From: Geodermatophilus sabuli
Lineage (GTDB): Bacteria > Actinomycetota > Actinomycetes > Mycobacteriales > Geodermatophilaceae
Length of the DNA: 64,000 bases
Direction of reading: 5' to 3'
NCBI RefSeq assembly: GCF_900215145.1
Contig: NZ_OBDO01000001.1
Span: 620,001 to 684,000, forward strand
In this document: positions 1 through 7,950 of the stretch, piece by piece
Layout: every line of letters starts with the position of its first letter
How positions within the stretch are numbered: the first letter of the stretch is position 1
Notes under the pieces: model-generated
Database searches by the model: none
Told to the model about the DNA's origin: nothing
What the model saw: only the letters and a program-made list of their open reading frames with translations
Made by a program: the position numbers and the translations under genes

Positions 1-1
1 C

Positions 2-1366
2 CGCCGCCCGGCGGGCACCGCGGGGCGGCCGGTGCTGCTGGACCCGCCGGTCGACGCCGGGCGCGACCACGTCCGGGGCCGGGTCGACGCGCCCCTCACC
101 CTGGTCGAGTACGGGGACTTCGAGTGCCCCTTCTGCGGCCGGGCCACCGGGGTGGTGGAGGAGCTGCGGGAGCGGTTCGGGGAGCGGTTGCGCTACGTGT
201 TCCGGCACGTCCCGTTGGTCGACGTCCACCCGCACGCCCGGCTGGCGGCCGAGGCGGCGGAGGCCGCCGCTGACCAGGGCCGGTTCTGGGAGATGCACGA
301 CGAGATGTTCGGCGCACAGGACCGACTGACCCCGGTCGACCTGCTCGACCACGCCGCGGCGATCGGCCTGGACGTGCAGCGCTTCGCCCGTGATCTCGGC
401 GCCGCTCGCCACGCCCGGCGGGTGGAGGAGGACGTCGAGTCGGCGGAGGTCAGCGGCGTCGAGGGCACGCCCACCTTCTTCGTCAACGGACGCCGCCACG
501 CCGGCCCCTACGACGCCGACACCCTCGCCGCCGAGCTGCTCGCGACGGCGGAGGCGGGGGCCGACGCCGGGGACCCGCCGTCCGGTGCGGACGACTCGCC
601 CTCCGGTGCGGACGGCGGCCACGGCGGGCTGGTGCTGCCCGCGCTGGGGCCCCGCCGGGCGGAGGTCCGGCCGCCCGCCGACGCCGACCCGGCGCCGCTG
701 CCGGCCGACCTGCCGGAGACCCCCGACCGGGACGGCGCGGACCCGCGGCTGGCCGACGAGCACCTCGCCGTCCTCGAGCGGTTCGGCGAGCGCCGCCGGT
801 ACGCCCCCGGGGACGCCGTCTTCCGGGAGGGCGACCGGGGCTACGACTTCGCCGTCGTGCTCTCCGGCGCGGTGGCCATGGTGGAGGACCTGAGCCGCCC
901 GGGGCAGCGGGTGCTGGCCGTCCACGGCGCGCGGCGGTTCCTCGGCGAGCTGGACCTCTTCAGCGACCACCCGGTGTCGCTCACGGCCCTGGTCCTGCGG
1001 CCGGCGGAGGTGCTGTGCGTGCCCGACCAGCGGATGCGGGAGGTGTTCACCGCGGACCACGCGCTCAAGGAGATGGTGCTGCGGTCGTTCCTGCTGCGCC
1101 GGTCGATGCTGCTCGAGCTCGCCGCGGACCTGCGCATCGTCGGCCGGGCGGGCTCCCCGGACAGCCACCGGCTGCGGGAGTTCGCCCGGGCCCACCGGCT
1201 GTCGGCCGTCTTCGTCGACCTCGACAGCAACGCCGACGGCGCCGAGATGCTGGGCGAGCTGGGCGTCTCCGAGGCCGACCTGCCGGTCGTGGTGTGGCGG
1301 CGGGGCGAGGTGCTGCGCAACCCGAGCGACGCCGAGGTGGCGGCGGCCGCCGGCGTCGACGGCTGA
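2..1366 (+). CDS. DsbA-like / cyclic-nucleotide-binding / glutaredoxin-like fusion, 5' end outside window
   Basis: The frame is open to the left edge, so the gene is probably partial; a GTG at 32 is the first in-window start but has no ribosome binding site. Visible order from that GTG: a DsbA/thioredoxin-like domain (residues ~10-175) with the redox motif CPFC and the cis-Pro segment [10 protein letters not shown]; an acidic Pro-rich linker; a cyclic-nucleotide-binding fold (~245-365) with the [12 protein letters not shown] phosphate-binding cassette; and a short glutaredoxin-like tail (~370-440). NhaA sodium/proton antiporters of related actinobacteria carry a C-terminal DsbA domain starting in this way, so the missing 5' part is likely NhaA (inference). 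The tail resembles the N-terminal module that precedes the flavoprotein domain in cNMP-linked thioredoxin reductases, yet the protein stops there. Confidence 0.75.
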   Translation, partial: RRPAGTAGRPVLLDPPVDAGRDHVRGRVDAPLTLVEYGDFECPFCGRATGVVEELRERFGERLRYVFRHVPLVDVHPHARLAAEAAEAAADQGRFWEMHDEMFGAQDRLTPVDLLDHAAAIGLDVQRFARDLGAARHARRVEEDVESAEVSGVEGTPTFFVNGRRHAGPYDADTLAAELLATAEAGADAGDPPSGADDSPSGADGGHGGLVLPALGPRRAEVRPPADADPAPLPADLPETPDRDGADPRLADEHLAVLERFGERRRYAPGDAVFREGDRGYDFAVVLSGAVAMVEDLSRPGQRVLAVHGARRFLGELDLFSDHPVSLTALVLRPAEVLCVPDQRMREVFTADHALKEMVLRSFLLRRSMLLELAADLRIVGRAGSPDSHRLREFARAHRLSAVFVDLDSNADGAEMLGELGVSEADLPVVVWRRGEVLRNPSDAEVAAAAGVDG

Positions 1367-1406
1367 GCCGGTCAGCGGCGGGCCTGGGCCGCAGACGTCC
1401 TCGCTG

Positions 1407-1715
1407 TCAGTCGGTGGTGGGCGGCAGCAGCCGGGGCATGAAGACCTCGTCGATCGGCCGCGGCCCGACGTACTGCCGGCAGGTGCATGCCACCCACTTG
1501 TACCCGGAGAAGCGGCCGCGCTTGTCGTGGGTGTCGCGGCGCAGCTCCGCGTAGCAGGTGTTGGTCTCGGTGTCGTGCTGGCTCAGGGTGTGCCCGCAGC
1601 CGCAGAGGGGTGCGGGGAGGGCCGGGGGCGCCGCGGGCTTGCGCCTGCTCAGCCGACCGCTGAGGAAGCCGACCACGAGCAGGGCCGCGCCGACGATCAG
1701 GCTGACTGGTTCCAC
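1407..1715 (-). CDS. small membrane-anchored Cys-rich hypothetical protein
   Basis: A 102-residue protein beginning at a GTG at 1715 with the strong site GGGAGGAG upstream. One N-terminal membrane helix (residues ~4-22, LIVGAALLVVGFLSGRL) is followed by a basic/Pro-Ala linker and a Cys/His cluster: CGCGHTLSQHD, a later Cys, and CTCRQYVG. The spacing suggests a metal-binding knuckle facing the cytoplasm, but no ligand can be shown. It is convergent with the fusion gene to its left and downstream of the hemerythrin gene. I know it only as a conserved actinobacterial hypothetical protein; no function is claimed. Confidence 0.65.
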   Translation of the reverse strand: MEPVSLIVGAALLVVGFLSGRLSRRKPAAPPALPAPLCGCGHTLSQHDTETNTCYAELRRDTHDKRGRFSGYKWVACTCRQYVGPRPIDEVFMPRLLPPTTD

Positions 1716-1777
1716 CGCTGCGCTCCTCCCGCGTCGTGCTCCTCGACGGTAACGCGGGAGAGGCGTCGGCGGTGCCG

Positions 1778-2362
1778 TCAGTCGGTCTTCTTCCCCCGGC
1801 CGCTGACGGCGTCGCGCAGGTGGTCCAGCAGGCTGGCGACCGGGCCGAGCACCGTGCGCACCGCGCCCTCGTTCGGGGTCATCGGGTGCGCGCGGGTGGG
1901 CGCGAGCGCCTTGACCCGCTCCACCTCCTCGGCCATCCGCACCAGTTCGTCGCGGTCGAAGGTGGCCCGGAGCTCGGTGAACATCCGGCTCTCCTCGTGC
2001 TCGACGTGGTGCCGGATCTCCCGGATGAGGGTCTGCACCTCGCCGTCGAACCGCGGGTCGTCGGGGTCCATCCGCTCGAGCCGCTTCATGGTCTCCTCGG
2101 CCTCGGCGTGCTCGTGCTTGGAGTGCTCGGCCTCCTCGCGGTCGACTCGCTCGAGCACCTTCGGGTAGACGCGGGTCTCCTCGGCCACCGAGTGCTTCAC
2201 GAGGCCGATGGTGACCTCGTCGACCAGCTCCCGCTTGCGCCGCAGGGCGTCGGGCCCGCTCTGCCCGACCAGGCCCTCGAGCTGGGTGAACACGCGGTCG
2301 AAGTCCCGGTGGTCGGCGCTCAGCAGGTCGACGACGTCCCGCTGGCTGTCCGTCTCGGTCAC
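1778..2362 (-). CDS. hemerythrin HHE domain protein
   Basis: A 194-residue all-helical protein with the HHE cation-binding layout: H near the start in LSADHRDFDRVF, H in VKHSVAEETRVYP, the HSKHEHAEAEE segment, and HHVEHEESRMF. These His and Glu residues fit the diiron site of bacterial hemerythrins, which bind oxygen or NO or act in iron and redox sensing. The GTG at 2362 was chosen over an upstream ATG because GAAGGAG lies 7 bases before it. The C-terminal 45 residues are a basic extension outside the domain. It runs in the same direction as the small Cys-rich gene at 1407-1715 and may be co-transcribed. Confidence 0.88.
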   Translation of the reverse strand: MTETDSQRDVVDLLSADHRDFDRVFTQLEGLVGQSGPDALRRKRELVDEVTIGLVKHSVAEETRVYPKVLERVDREEAEHSKHEHAEAEETMKRLERMDPDDPRFDGEVQTLIREIRHHVEHEESRMFTELRATFDRDELVRMAEEVERVKALAPTRAHPMTPNEGAVRTVLGPVASLLDHLRDAVSGRGKKTD

Positions 2363-2487
2363 GGCAGGCTCCTTCGGTAGGGGGAGCTCCCTGAGTGCCC
2401 CGGGATCGGTGCGACACACCGGTCCGACCTCCTCCGATTCACCCGCCCTGATGGTTTCGATCTTGTGACGTCGGGCACAGGGGATGC

Positions 2488-2748
2488 GTGGAGTCCTATG
2501 CCGTGGGGTTCGCCCGCCCCGATCGCTGGTCGCCCGGGCGACCGACCCGACAGAGTCACCCCTGGCACGCCGTGGAGGCGCACCGGCCGCCGGCCGAGCT
2601 GGACGGCGAGGTCGAGCTCGCCGTGTGCGGTGCGATCGTGCAGGTCTGGGGGTCGCAGCAGTGGCAGCGCGTCGGCGTCGGCCGCACCGCCTGCCCGGAG
2701 TGCCAGGAGCTGACCTCGGTGGGTACGGCGCTCAGCGCCGTCAGCTGA
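2488..2748 (+). CDS. small hypothetical protein with CPEC motif
   Basis: An 86-residue protein from a GTG start, divergent from the hemerythrin gene and convergent with the acyl-CoA dehydrogenase. It contains WHAVEAHRPP, a single Cys (AVCGAIVQVW) and a CPEC knuckle (RTACPECQEL), the pattern of small actinobacterial proteins with a half zinc ribbon. Codon usage has the expected GC bias. The start is uncertain because only a weak purine run precedes it. Function unknown. Confidence 0.5.
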   Translation: MESYAVGFARPDRWSPGRPTRQSHPWHAVEAHRPPAELDGEVELAVCGAIVQVWGSQQWQRVGVGRTACPECQELTSVGTALSAVS

Positions 2749-2793
2749 CCCGATCCGTCGGCGCGGGGACGCGCTGACCGGGGCCGCGCCCGG

Positions 2794-3999
2794 TCAGCGG
2801 GCCGGGCGGCGTCCGGTGATGGCCGAGAGGCCGGTGATCTCCCGGCCGACGATGAGCGACTGCACCGAGTCCGTGCCCTCGAAGGTGAAGACGGCCTCCA
2901 TGTCGGCGTGGTGGCGCGCGACGTGGTGCTCGATCAGGATGCCGTCGCCGCCGAGGATGTCGCGGGCGTCGGCGACGATCGCGCGGGCCTTGGCGGCGTG
3001 GTTCATCTTGGCCAGTGACGCCATGGCCGCGGTCATCCGACCGGCGTCGGCGAGCGTGGACAGCCGCCAGCACATGAGCTGCATGGCGGTGATCTCGGCG
3101 AGCATCCGGGCGAGCTTGTCCTGCACGAGCTGGTAGCCGGCGATCGACTGCCCGAACTGCTCCCGCTGCAGGGCGTGCGCGAGCGCCAGCTCGTAGGCGG
3201 CGGTCGCCAGGCCCAGGGCGCGCCAGGCCACGGTGTACCGGGTGCGGTCGAGGACCGTGGAGACGTCCCGGAACGAGGAGCAGTTCTCGAGCTTGTTCTC
3301 CGCGGGCACCCGGACGCCGTTCAGGGTGATCTCGGCCTGCCACACCGCTCGTAGGGCCGTCTTGCCGGTCATGACGGTGGCCTCGTAGCCGGGCGTCCCC
3401 TTGTCGACGACGTAGCCGCCGACGGCGCCGTCCTCGCCGCGGGCCCACACGAGCACGTGGTCGGCGATCGTCCCGTTGCCGATCCACTTCTTCTGCCCGT
3501 CGAGCACGTAGGAGTCGCCGTCGCGGCGGGCGGAGGTCTCGAGGGCGACGGCGTCGGAGCCGTGCCGGGGTTCGGTGAGCGCGAAGGCGCCGATCCGTTC
3601 CATCCGGGCCATGGCCGGCAGCCACCGCTCCCGCTGCTCCTCCGAGCCGAGCAGGGCGATGGACTGCATGGCCAGGAAGCTGTGCACCCCGTAGAAGGTG
3701 CCGATGCTGCCGTCGGCCCGGGCCCACTCCGCAGCCACCAGCCCCGCGGCGACGGCGCTCATGCCGGGGGAGCCGTGACCCTGGACGGTGCCCCCGGCGA
3801 TGCCCAGCTCGGCGATCTTCGGGACGAGCTCGAACGGGAACTCCGCTCGCTCCCAGTAGTTGTTGATGCGAGGGGTGACCTCCCGCTCGCAGAAGGCACG
3901 CACCCGATCCCGCAGCTCGATCTCCTCGGGGGCGAGGAGCTCCTCCAGGGCGTAGAAGTCCGGACTCGTCACGGTCGCCGACGTTAGGGCCCTGCTCAC
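2794..3999 (-). CDS. acyl-CoA dehydrogenase, glutaryl-CoA dehydrogenase-like
   Basis: A 401-residue flavoprotein of full family length. The N-terminal helical domain (~15-130), the middle beta domain with FALTEPRHGSDA (flavin/substrate contact) and the C-terminal helical domain (~245-395) are all present. The segment AVFTFEGTDSVQSLIVGR holds the Glu that acts as catalytic base in glutaryl-CoA/isobutyryl-type enzymes (the EGT motif), and ILGGDGI is the usual dehydrogenase signature. Closest in pattern to GcdH and plant ACX4-type enzymes, so it probably oxidises a short acyl-CoA in amino-acid or fatty-acid breakdown, passing electrons to ETF. Exact substrate cannot be fixed from sequence alone. 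Confidence 0.88.
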   Translation of the reverse strand: MSRALTSATVTSPDFYALEELLAPEEIELRDRVRAFCEREVTPRINNYWERAEFPFELVPKIAELGIAGGTVQGHGSPGMSAVAAGLVAAEWARADGSIGTFYGVHSFLAMQSIALLGSEEQRERWLPAMARMERIGAFALTEPRHGSDAVALETSARRDGDSYVLDGQKKWIGNGTIADHVLVWARGEDGAVGGYVVDKGTPGYEATVMTGKTALRAVWQAEITLNGVRVPAENKLENCSSFRDVSTVLDRTRYTVAWRALGLATAAYELALAHALQREQFGQSIAGYQLVQDKLARMLAEITAMQLMCWRLSTLADAGRMTAAMASLAKMNHAAKARAIVADARDILGGDGILIEHHVARHHADMEAVFTFEGTDSVQSLIVGREITGLSAITGRRPAR

Positions 4000-4068
4000 C
4001 GCGCCGCCCGTCGTCCGGCCGGCGCATCAGGGGGACCGGCCGCGGGACCCGCACGTGCGGGTCCCGAC

Positions 4069-4575
4069 TCAGGCCCGCAGCAGCCCGCGGACGTAGGCCG
4101 CCTGCCCGAGGTGCTGCAGGTCGTCGGACAGCACGCTGACCAGCCGGACCCCCAGGGTGACCGGCGGGTCCCAGCGGTCGTCGACCACCCGGTCGAGGTC
4201 CTGGTCGGACAGCCCCTGGAGGAACTGTGTCGTCTGCTGGTGCACGGCATCGCAGTAGCCGAGCAGCAGCTCCGCCGACGGCACGCGCACGGCGGCCACC
4301 TCCTCGCGGCTCATCCCGTAGCCGGTGGCCGAGTCGTCGAGGGAGAGGCCGAAGCGGTCGACCCAGCCGTCCGACGTCCAGACCTGCTCGGTGCCGGCGA
4401 CGTCGGCGACGTGGTCGTCCTGGACGCGGAGCAGGTGCCAGGCCAGCCAGCCGATCGGGTTGGCGTCGGAGCCGACCCGGGAGGCGAGCTCGTCGGCGCT
4501 GAGTCCCTCGACGGTGCTGTGGAAGGTCTCGGCGATCTGCCCGTAGGCGTAGAGGAGGAGGTCGCGGCTCTGCAT
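4069..4575 (-). CDS. DinB / mycothiol-transferase-fold protein (DUF664-like)
   Basis: A 168-residue four-helix-bundle protein. Motifs expected for the DinB superfamily are visible: WLAWHLLRVQDDHV in the second helix (metal His), HQQTTQFL in the third and DDLQHLGQAAYVRGLL in the last, giving a three-His metal site. In actinobacteria such proteins are mycothiol-dependent transferases or isomerases. The terminal HLGQ-YVRG pattern is typical of the DUF664 branch. It lies between the acyl-CoA dehydrogenase and a tiny ORF, all on the minus strand; the substrate is unknown. Confidence 0.8.
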   Translation of the reverse strand: MQSRDLLLYAYGQIAETFHSTVEGLSADELASRVGSDANPIGWLAWHLLRVQDDHVADVAGTEQVWTSDGWVDRFGLSLDDSATGYGMSREEVAAVRVPSAELLLGYCDAVHQQTTQFLQGLSDQDLDRVVDDRWDPPVTLGVRLVSVLSDDLQHLGQAAYVRGLLRA

Positions 4576-4627
4576 CGTCGCCCGCTACCCGCGACGGCTC
4601 CGGTTCACCACCCCGCCGTGGCGGAGG

Positions 4628-4756
4628 TCAGGACGGCGACGCCGGCCGGTCGCCGTCCGGCTCGCTCTGCGCCTCCAGGTCCGCGGCCTGCTCCGGGGTC
4701 TCCAGCTCCAGCGCGATGTCGCGGGGCTGGGGCTGCTCGGGCTGCGGCGTCGTCAT
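4628..4756 (-). CDS. 42-residue acidic hypothetical peptide
   Basis: A short ORF starting at ATG 4756 that encodes MTTPQPEQPQPRDIALELE and continues with a Glu/Asp-rich, low-complexity tail ending in PASPS. The codons show the host third-position GC preference. It sits between the kinase gene and the DinB gene in the same direction. The purine run GGTGGG upstream is a weak ribosome site. It resembles short acidic peptides commonly predicted in actinobacteria; expression is unproven. Confidence 0.4.
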   Translation of the reverse strand: MTTPQPEQPQPRDIALELETPEQAADLEAQSEPDGDRPASPS

Positions 4757-4798
4757 GAGCCCACCCTGCCGCAGACCCGGGCGGGCCGCCGCCCGTCG

Positions 4799-6058
4799 TC
4801 ACAACCAGCCGGCGGCGAACGCGACCAGCGCGGCGAGACCGCCGAGGACGGCCACCACGAGCAGCACCACGAGCACCACGGGGACGACGACCCACCGGCG
4901 CTTGAACCGACGGCGCGGCTGTCTTCCCGGGGCCGGTGGCTCGGGGGCGCTCTCGCGTGGCGCACCGGACGCCACGGCGGCCCGGTCCGACCGGTCGGAC
5001 GTCGGCACGGAGGCGCGCCGCTCCCGGCGCCGGTCGACGAGATGGCGGGCCTGGTCACGAGCGTCCCGCGCCACGGCGCCGAGCGCCGTCGCCGAAGCGG
5101 CGGCCAGTGCCTTGAGATCCGCGGCGTCGAACCGCTCCACCCGGCCGCCGTCAGCAGCCGGCCCAGCCGACCCGGCCGGGGAGGTCCCCGTCCCCCGCGC
5201 GGGCGGCGACCAGGACGGTGTGACACCGGCGCCGGCCAGTGCCTGCTCCAGCAGGTGCCGGGCGCCCTCGGCCGTGATGCGCGCGGCGGGGTCCTTGGTC
5301 AGGAGCCCGCGCAGGACCGGCTCGAGCGGGCCGGCGCGTTCCATGGGGGCGGGGAACTCCGTCACCACCGCCAGGAGGGTCGCCACGGGCTCGCTGCGGG
5401 AGAACGCGAGCCGGCCCTCGACTGCGGTGAACAGGGTCGCGCCGAGCGACCACAGGTCCGCCGCAGGCCCGGGCCGCCCACCGTTGGCACGCTCGGGGGC
5501 CATGTAGGACGGCGAGCCGATGATGGCGCCGGTGGTCGTGATCGTCGGGTCGCCGGTGGCGGTGGCGATGCCGAAGTCGGTGAGGCAGGCCCGGCCGTCG
5601 GGCGCGACGAGGACGTTGGCCGGCTTCACGTCACGGTGCACGATCCCGGCGTCGTGGGCGGCGCCCAGGCCGGCGAGCACGTCCAGCCCGATCCGGGCGA
5701 CTGCGGTCCAGGGCAGCGGACCCTGTGCGTCGACGACCTGCTGCAGGCTGCACGACTCGACGTGCTCCATGACCAGCCAGGGTCGGCCGTCCTCCTCCAC
5801 CACGTCGTAGACCGCGGTGACGCACGGGTGGTCGAGCCGCGCGGCGGTGCGGGCCTCCCGGAGCGTGCGTTCCCGCAGCACCCGGCGCTCGTGGTCGGAC
5901 AGGTGCACCCCGAAGGTGACCTCCTTGACCGCGACCGGCCGCTGCAGCTTCTCGTCGGTGGCCAGCCAGACGACGCCCATGCCGCCCCGGCCGAGCACCT
6001 GGCGCAGGGCGTACCGGCCCCCGACGAGGCGGTGTCCAGCATCGGGCTCCGCGGCCAT
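4799..6058 (-). CDS. membrane-anchored Ser/Thr protein kinase (PknB-like)
   Basis: A 419-residue Hanks-type kinase. The catalytic domain (~10-270) shows the Gly loop GRGGMGVVW, the ATP Lys in VAVKEV, the catalytic loop HRDVKPANVL, DFGIAT and the APE-type SYMAPERA. A Pro-rich and then charged linker leads to a single transmembrane helix (~393-416, VVVPVVLVVLLVVAVLGGLAALV) with almost nothing outside, so there is no PASTA or other extracytoplasmic sensor. The ATG at 6058 is the first codon that leaves a compact start before the kinase fold. It would act at the cytoplasmic face of the membrane. Divergent from the universal stress protein. Confidence 0.9.
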   Translation of the reverse strand: MAAEPDAGHRLVGGRYALRQVLGRGGMGVVWLATDEKLQRPVAVKEVTFGVHLSDHERRVLRERTLREARTAARLDHPCVTAVYDVVEEDGRPWLVMEHVESCSLQQVVDAQGPLPWTAVARIGLDVLAGLGAAHDAGIVHRDVKPANVLVAPDGRACLTDFGIATATGDPTITTTGAIIGSPSYMAPERANGGRPGPAADLWSLGATLFTAVEGRLAFSRSEPVATLLAVVTEFPAPMERAGPLEPVLRGLLTKDPAARITAEGARHLLEQALAGAGVTPSWSPPARGTGTSPAGSAGPAADGGRVERFDAADLKALAAASATALGAVARDARDQARHLVDRRRERRASVPTSDRSDRAAVASGAPRESAPEPPAPGRQPRRRFKRRWVVVPVVLVVLLVVAVLGGLAALVAFAAGWL

Positions 6059-6251
6059 GGGCGGACGGTACGCCGGCGGGTGGGCCTCCGCGGTCCGGGA
6101 GCGCGCCGGTGAGCGGCCGGGAGCGCACCCGGATGCGAGTCCCCGCGGCGACGAAGGGCTCTGTCCGGGGCGCCGGGGGTGGGAGATCCTCGAGGTGCCG
6201 GCCGGCCGCCGGGCGCCGGACCCGGCGGAACGGAGGCCGGGGGAGGACGTC

Positions 6252-6794
6252 ATGACCGAGTTCACCGAGAAGGCGACCGAGGAGCGTGACCGGGGGCCAC
6301 GCGTCGTCGTCGGCGTGGACGGGTCGTCGGGGGCGCGGGCGGCACTGCGCTTCGCGCTGGAGGACGCCGCCCGCCGCGGGGTGCCCGTCGACGCGGTCGC
6401 CGCCTACCGGCCGCCGGACGTGTGGATGGACTTCTACGCGGTGGACGACCTCGAGGTGGACCGCCAGCGCGCGGCTGCCGTCGAGAAGGCGGAGGCGTTC
6501 GTCGCCGACGTACGCCGGGAGCTGCCCGGCCCGGCGCCGGAGTCCCGCGTGCGGGCCGTGATGGGTGCGGCGGCCGAGACGCTGATCAGGGAGTCGGCGG
6601 GGGCGGACCTGCTGGTGGTCGGCAGCCGCGGGCACGGCGGCTTCTCCAGCATGCTGCTGGGCTCGGTGAGCATGCAGTGTGCCCTACACGCGACGTGCCC
6701 GGTGACCGTCGTCCACTCGCCGGAGGCCTCCCGGCACCGGTTGCGCCTGCGCCGGGAGCACGCCGCGCGCACCGCGCCGGCGGCCGCCGACTGA
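6252..6794 (+). CDS. universal stress protein (UspA family)
   Basis: A 180-residue single-domain Usp. The beta1 strand VVVGVDGSSGA and the ATP-binding signature GSRGHGGFSSMLLGSVS (G-2x-G-9x-GS type) are intact, so nucleotide binding is expected. A basic Arg-rich tail follows the domain. GGGGGAGG lies just upstream of the ATG at 6252. Actinobacterial Usps are linked to hypoxia, starvation and redox stress; the divergent kinase could share regulation, which is only inference. Confidence 0.88.
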   Translation: MTEFTEKATEERDRGPRVVVGVDGSSGARAALRFALEDAARRGVPVDAVAAYRPPDVWMDFYAVDDLEVDRQRAAAVEKAEAFVADVRRELPGPAPESRVRAVMGAAAETLIRESAGADLLVVGSRGHGGFSSMLLGSVSMQCALHATCPVTVVHSPEASRHRLRLRREHAARTAPAAAD

Positions 6795-6805
6795 CCGGCG
6801 GGGCC

Positions 6806-7264
6806 GTGCTGCGCCCGGCCGTCGCCGAGGACGCCGGGGCGGTCGCCGCCGTGCACGCGCGGGCCGGTCGCGCCGCGTGGTCGGCCTTCCTCGGGGACGT
6901 CCTCGCCGAGCCGGAGGTCGACACCTGGCGGGAGCGCCTCGCGGAGCCCGCGTTCCTCGTCGCCGAGCGGACCGGCCGCGTCGTCGGCTTCGCCCGGGCC
7001 GACGAGCGCACCGGTGAGGTGGCGTACCTCTACGTCGATCCTGACGAGCAGGGGCGGGGCACCGGGCGGCAGCTGCTCGCGGCCGTCCTGGATCGGCTCC
7101 GGACGGCAGGGCACCGCCGGGCGCGGCTGCGGACCGAGGAGCGCAACGCCGGGCCCCGCCGGTTCTACGCCTCCGCCGGGTGGCGCCTCACCGGTGAGGT
7201 GCTGGAGCGGGAGTGGCGCGGGCGGCGGCTGCGCGAGCTCTGGTACGAGCTCGACCTCGACTAG
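6806..7264 (+). CDS. GNAT family N-acetyltransferase
   Basis: A 152-residue GNAT protein starting at GTG 6806, 12 bases after the Usp stop. Motif A appears as VAYLYVDPDEQGRGTGRQLL (pyrophosphate-binding R/Q-x-x-G-x-G/A), followed by the motif B region RNAGPRRFYASAGW and a C-terminal strand LRELWYELDL. The acceptor substrate is not identifiable. Its stop codon overlaps the stop of the convergent gene on the minus strand. Confidence 0.82.
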   Translation: MLRPAVAEDAGAVAAVHARAGRAAWSAFLGDVLAEPEVDTWRERLAEPAFLVAERTGRVVGFARADERTGEVAYLYVDPDEQGRGTGRQLLAAVLDRLRTAGHRRARLRTEERNAGPRRFYASAGWRLTGEVLEREWRGRRLRELWYELDLD

Positions 7265-7761
7265 GCCGGCTCGCCCAGCCAGCGCCGCAGCACCTCGTCC
7301 TCCCGGCGGAGCACCACCAGGGCCAGCTCGCGGACGGCGGCCTCGACCTGCCGGCCGACGATCGGTGCGTCCACCTCCGCCTCCCCGGTGACCGTCGACC
7401 GGGTCCCGCCGTCGACCGGGGCGAGCCGCCGCTCGCCCCGGATCACCGCCGACCGCCCGAACACCTCGGCGCGAACGTGGACGGCGCCGTGGTACCCGGC
7501 GTCGCCGTCGGCGTCCCACGTGCGGCGGTCGACGACGGCGACCTCCCGCCCGACGAACCGGGTGAACACCGCCGGGATGCCCACGGTCGGAGCCAGCAGC
7601 CGCACCGTCGTGCACAGGCCGCCCTCGTCCTCCGCGGTCTCCACGCCCTGCAACCGGGCGCCCAGGGCCTCGGCGTAGTCGCGGAGGAAGGCCTCGTCGG
7701 TGAGGACGGCGAGGACGTCGTCGGGGCCCGCGGGGAACGTGGCGATGTGGTCGATGGGCAC
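7261..7761 (-). CDS. DUF2505 family (SRPBCC-like) protein
   Basis: A 166-residue protein from GTG 7761 with GGAGG about 8 bases upstream. The pattern matches the actinobacterial DUF2505 family: an N-terminal PIDHIATFPAGPDDVLAVLTD strand-helix, central VGREVAVVDRRTW and a long C-terminal helix ending in EVLRRWLGEPA. The fold is START/SRPBCC-like and probably binds a hydrophobic ligand; no enzymatic residues can be named. Its stop overlaps that of the convergent acetyltransferase by a few bases. Confidence 0.75.
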   Translation of the reverse strand: MPIDHIATFPAGPDDVLAVLTDEAFLRDYAEALGARLQGVETAEDEGGLCTTVRLLAPTVGIPAVFTRFVGREVAVVDRRTWDADGDAGYHGAVHVRAEVFGRSAVIRGERRLAPVDGGTRSTVTGEAEVDAPIVGRQVEAAVRELALVVLRREDEVLRRWLGEPA

Positions 7762-7950
7762 GCCGCATCCTCCGCCGTCGGGGCGCTTCCCGCGCGCCGG
7801 ATGACGCAGAGTCGGGCACGAGTGCACGGAGCGTGCCGACGCGGCGGGGGTCGTGCGCGTGTCCGCCACCGCTTCCCACCGTGGGGTTACGGAACCGTAC
7901 GGTCGTGTCGCTCGCCGGTGCAGGGCCGGCACCAGCCGGGGGAGTGCCGG

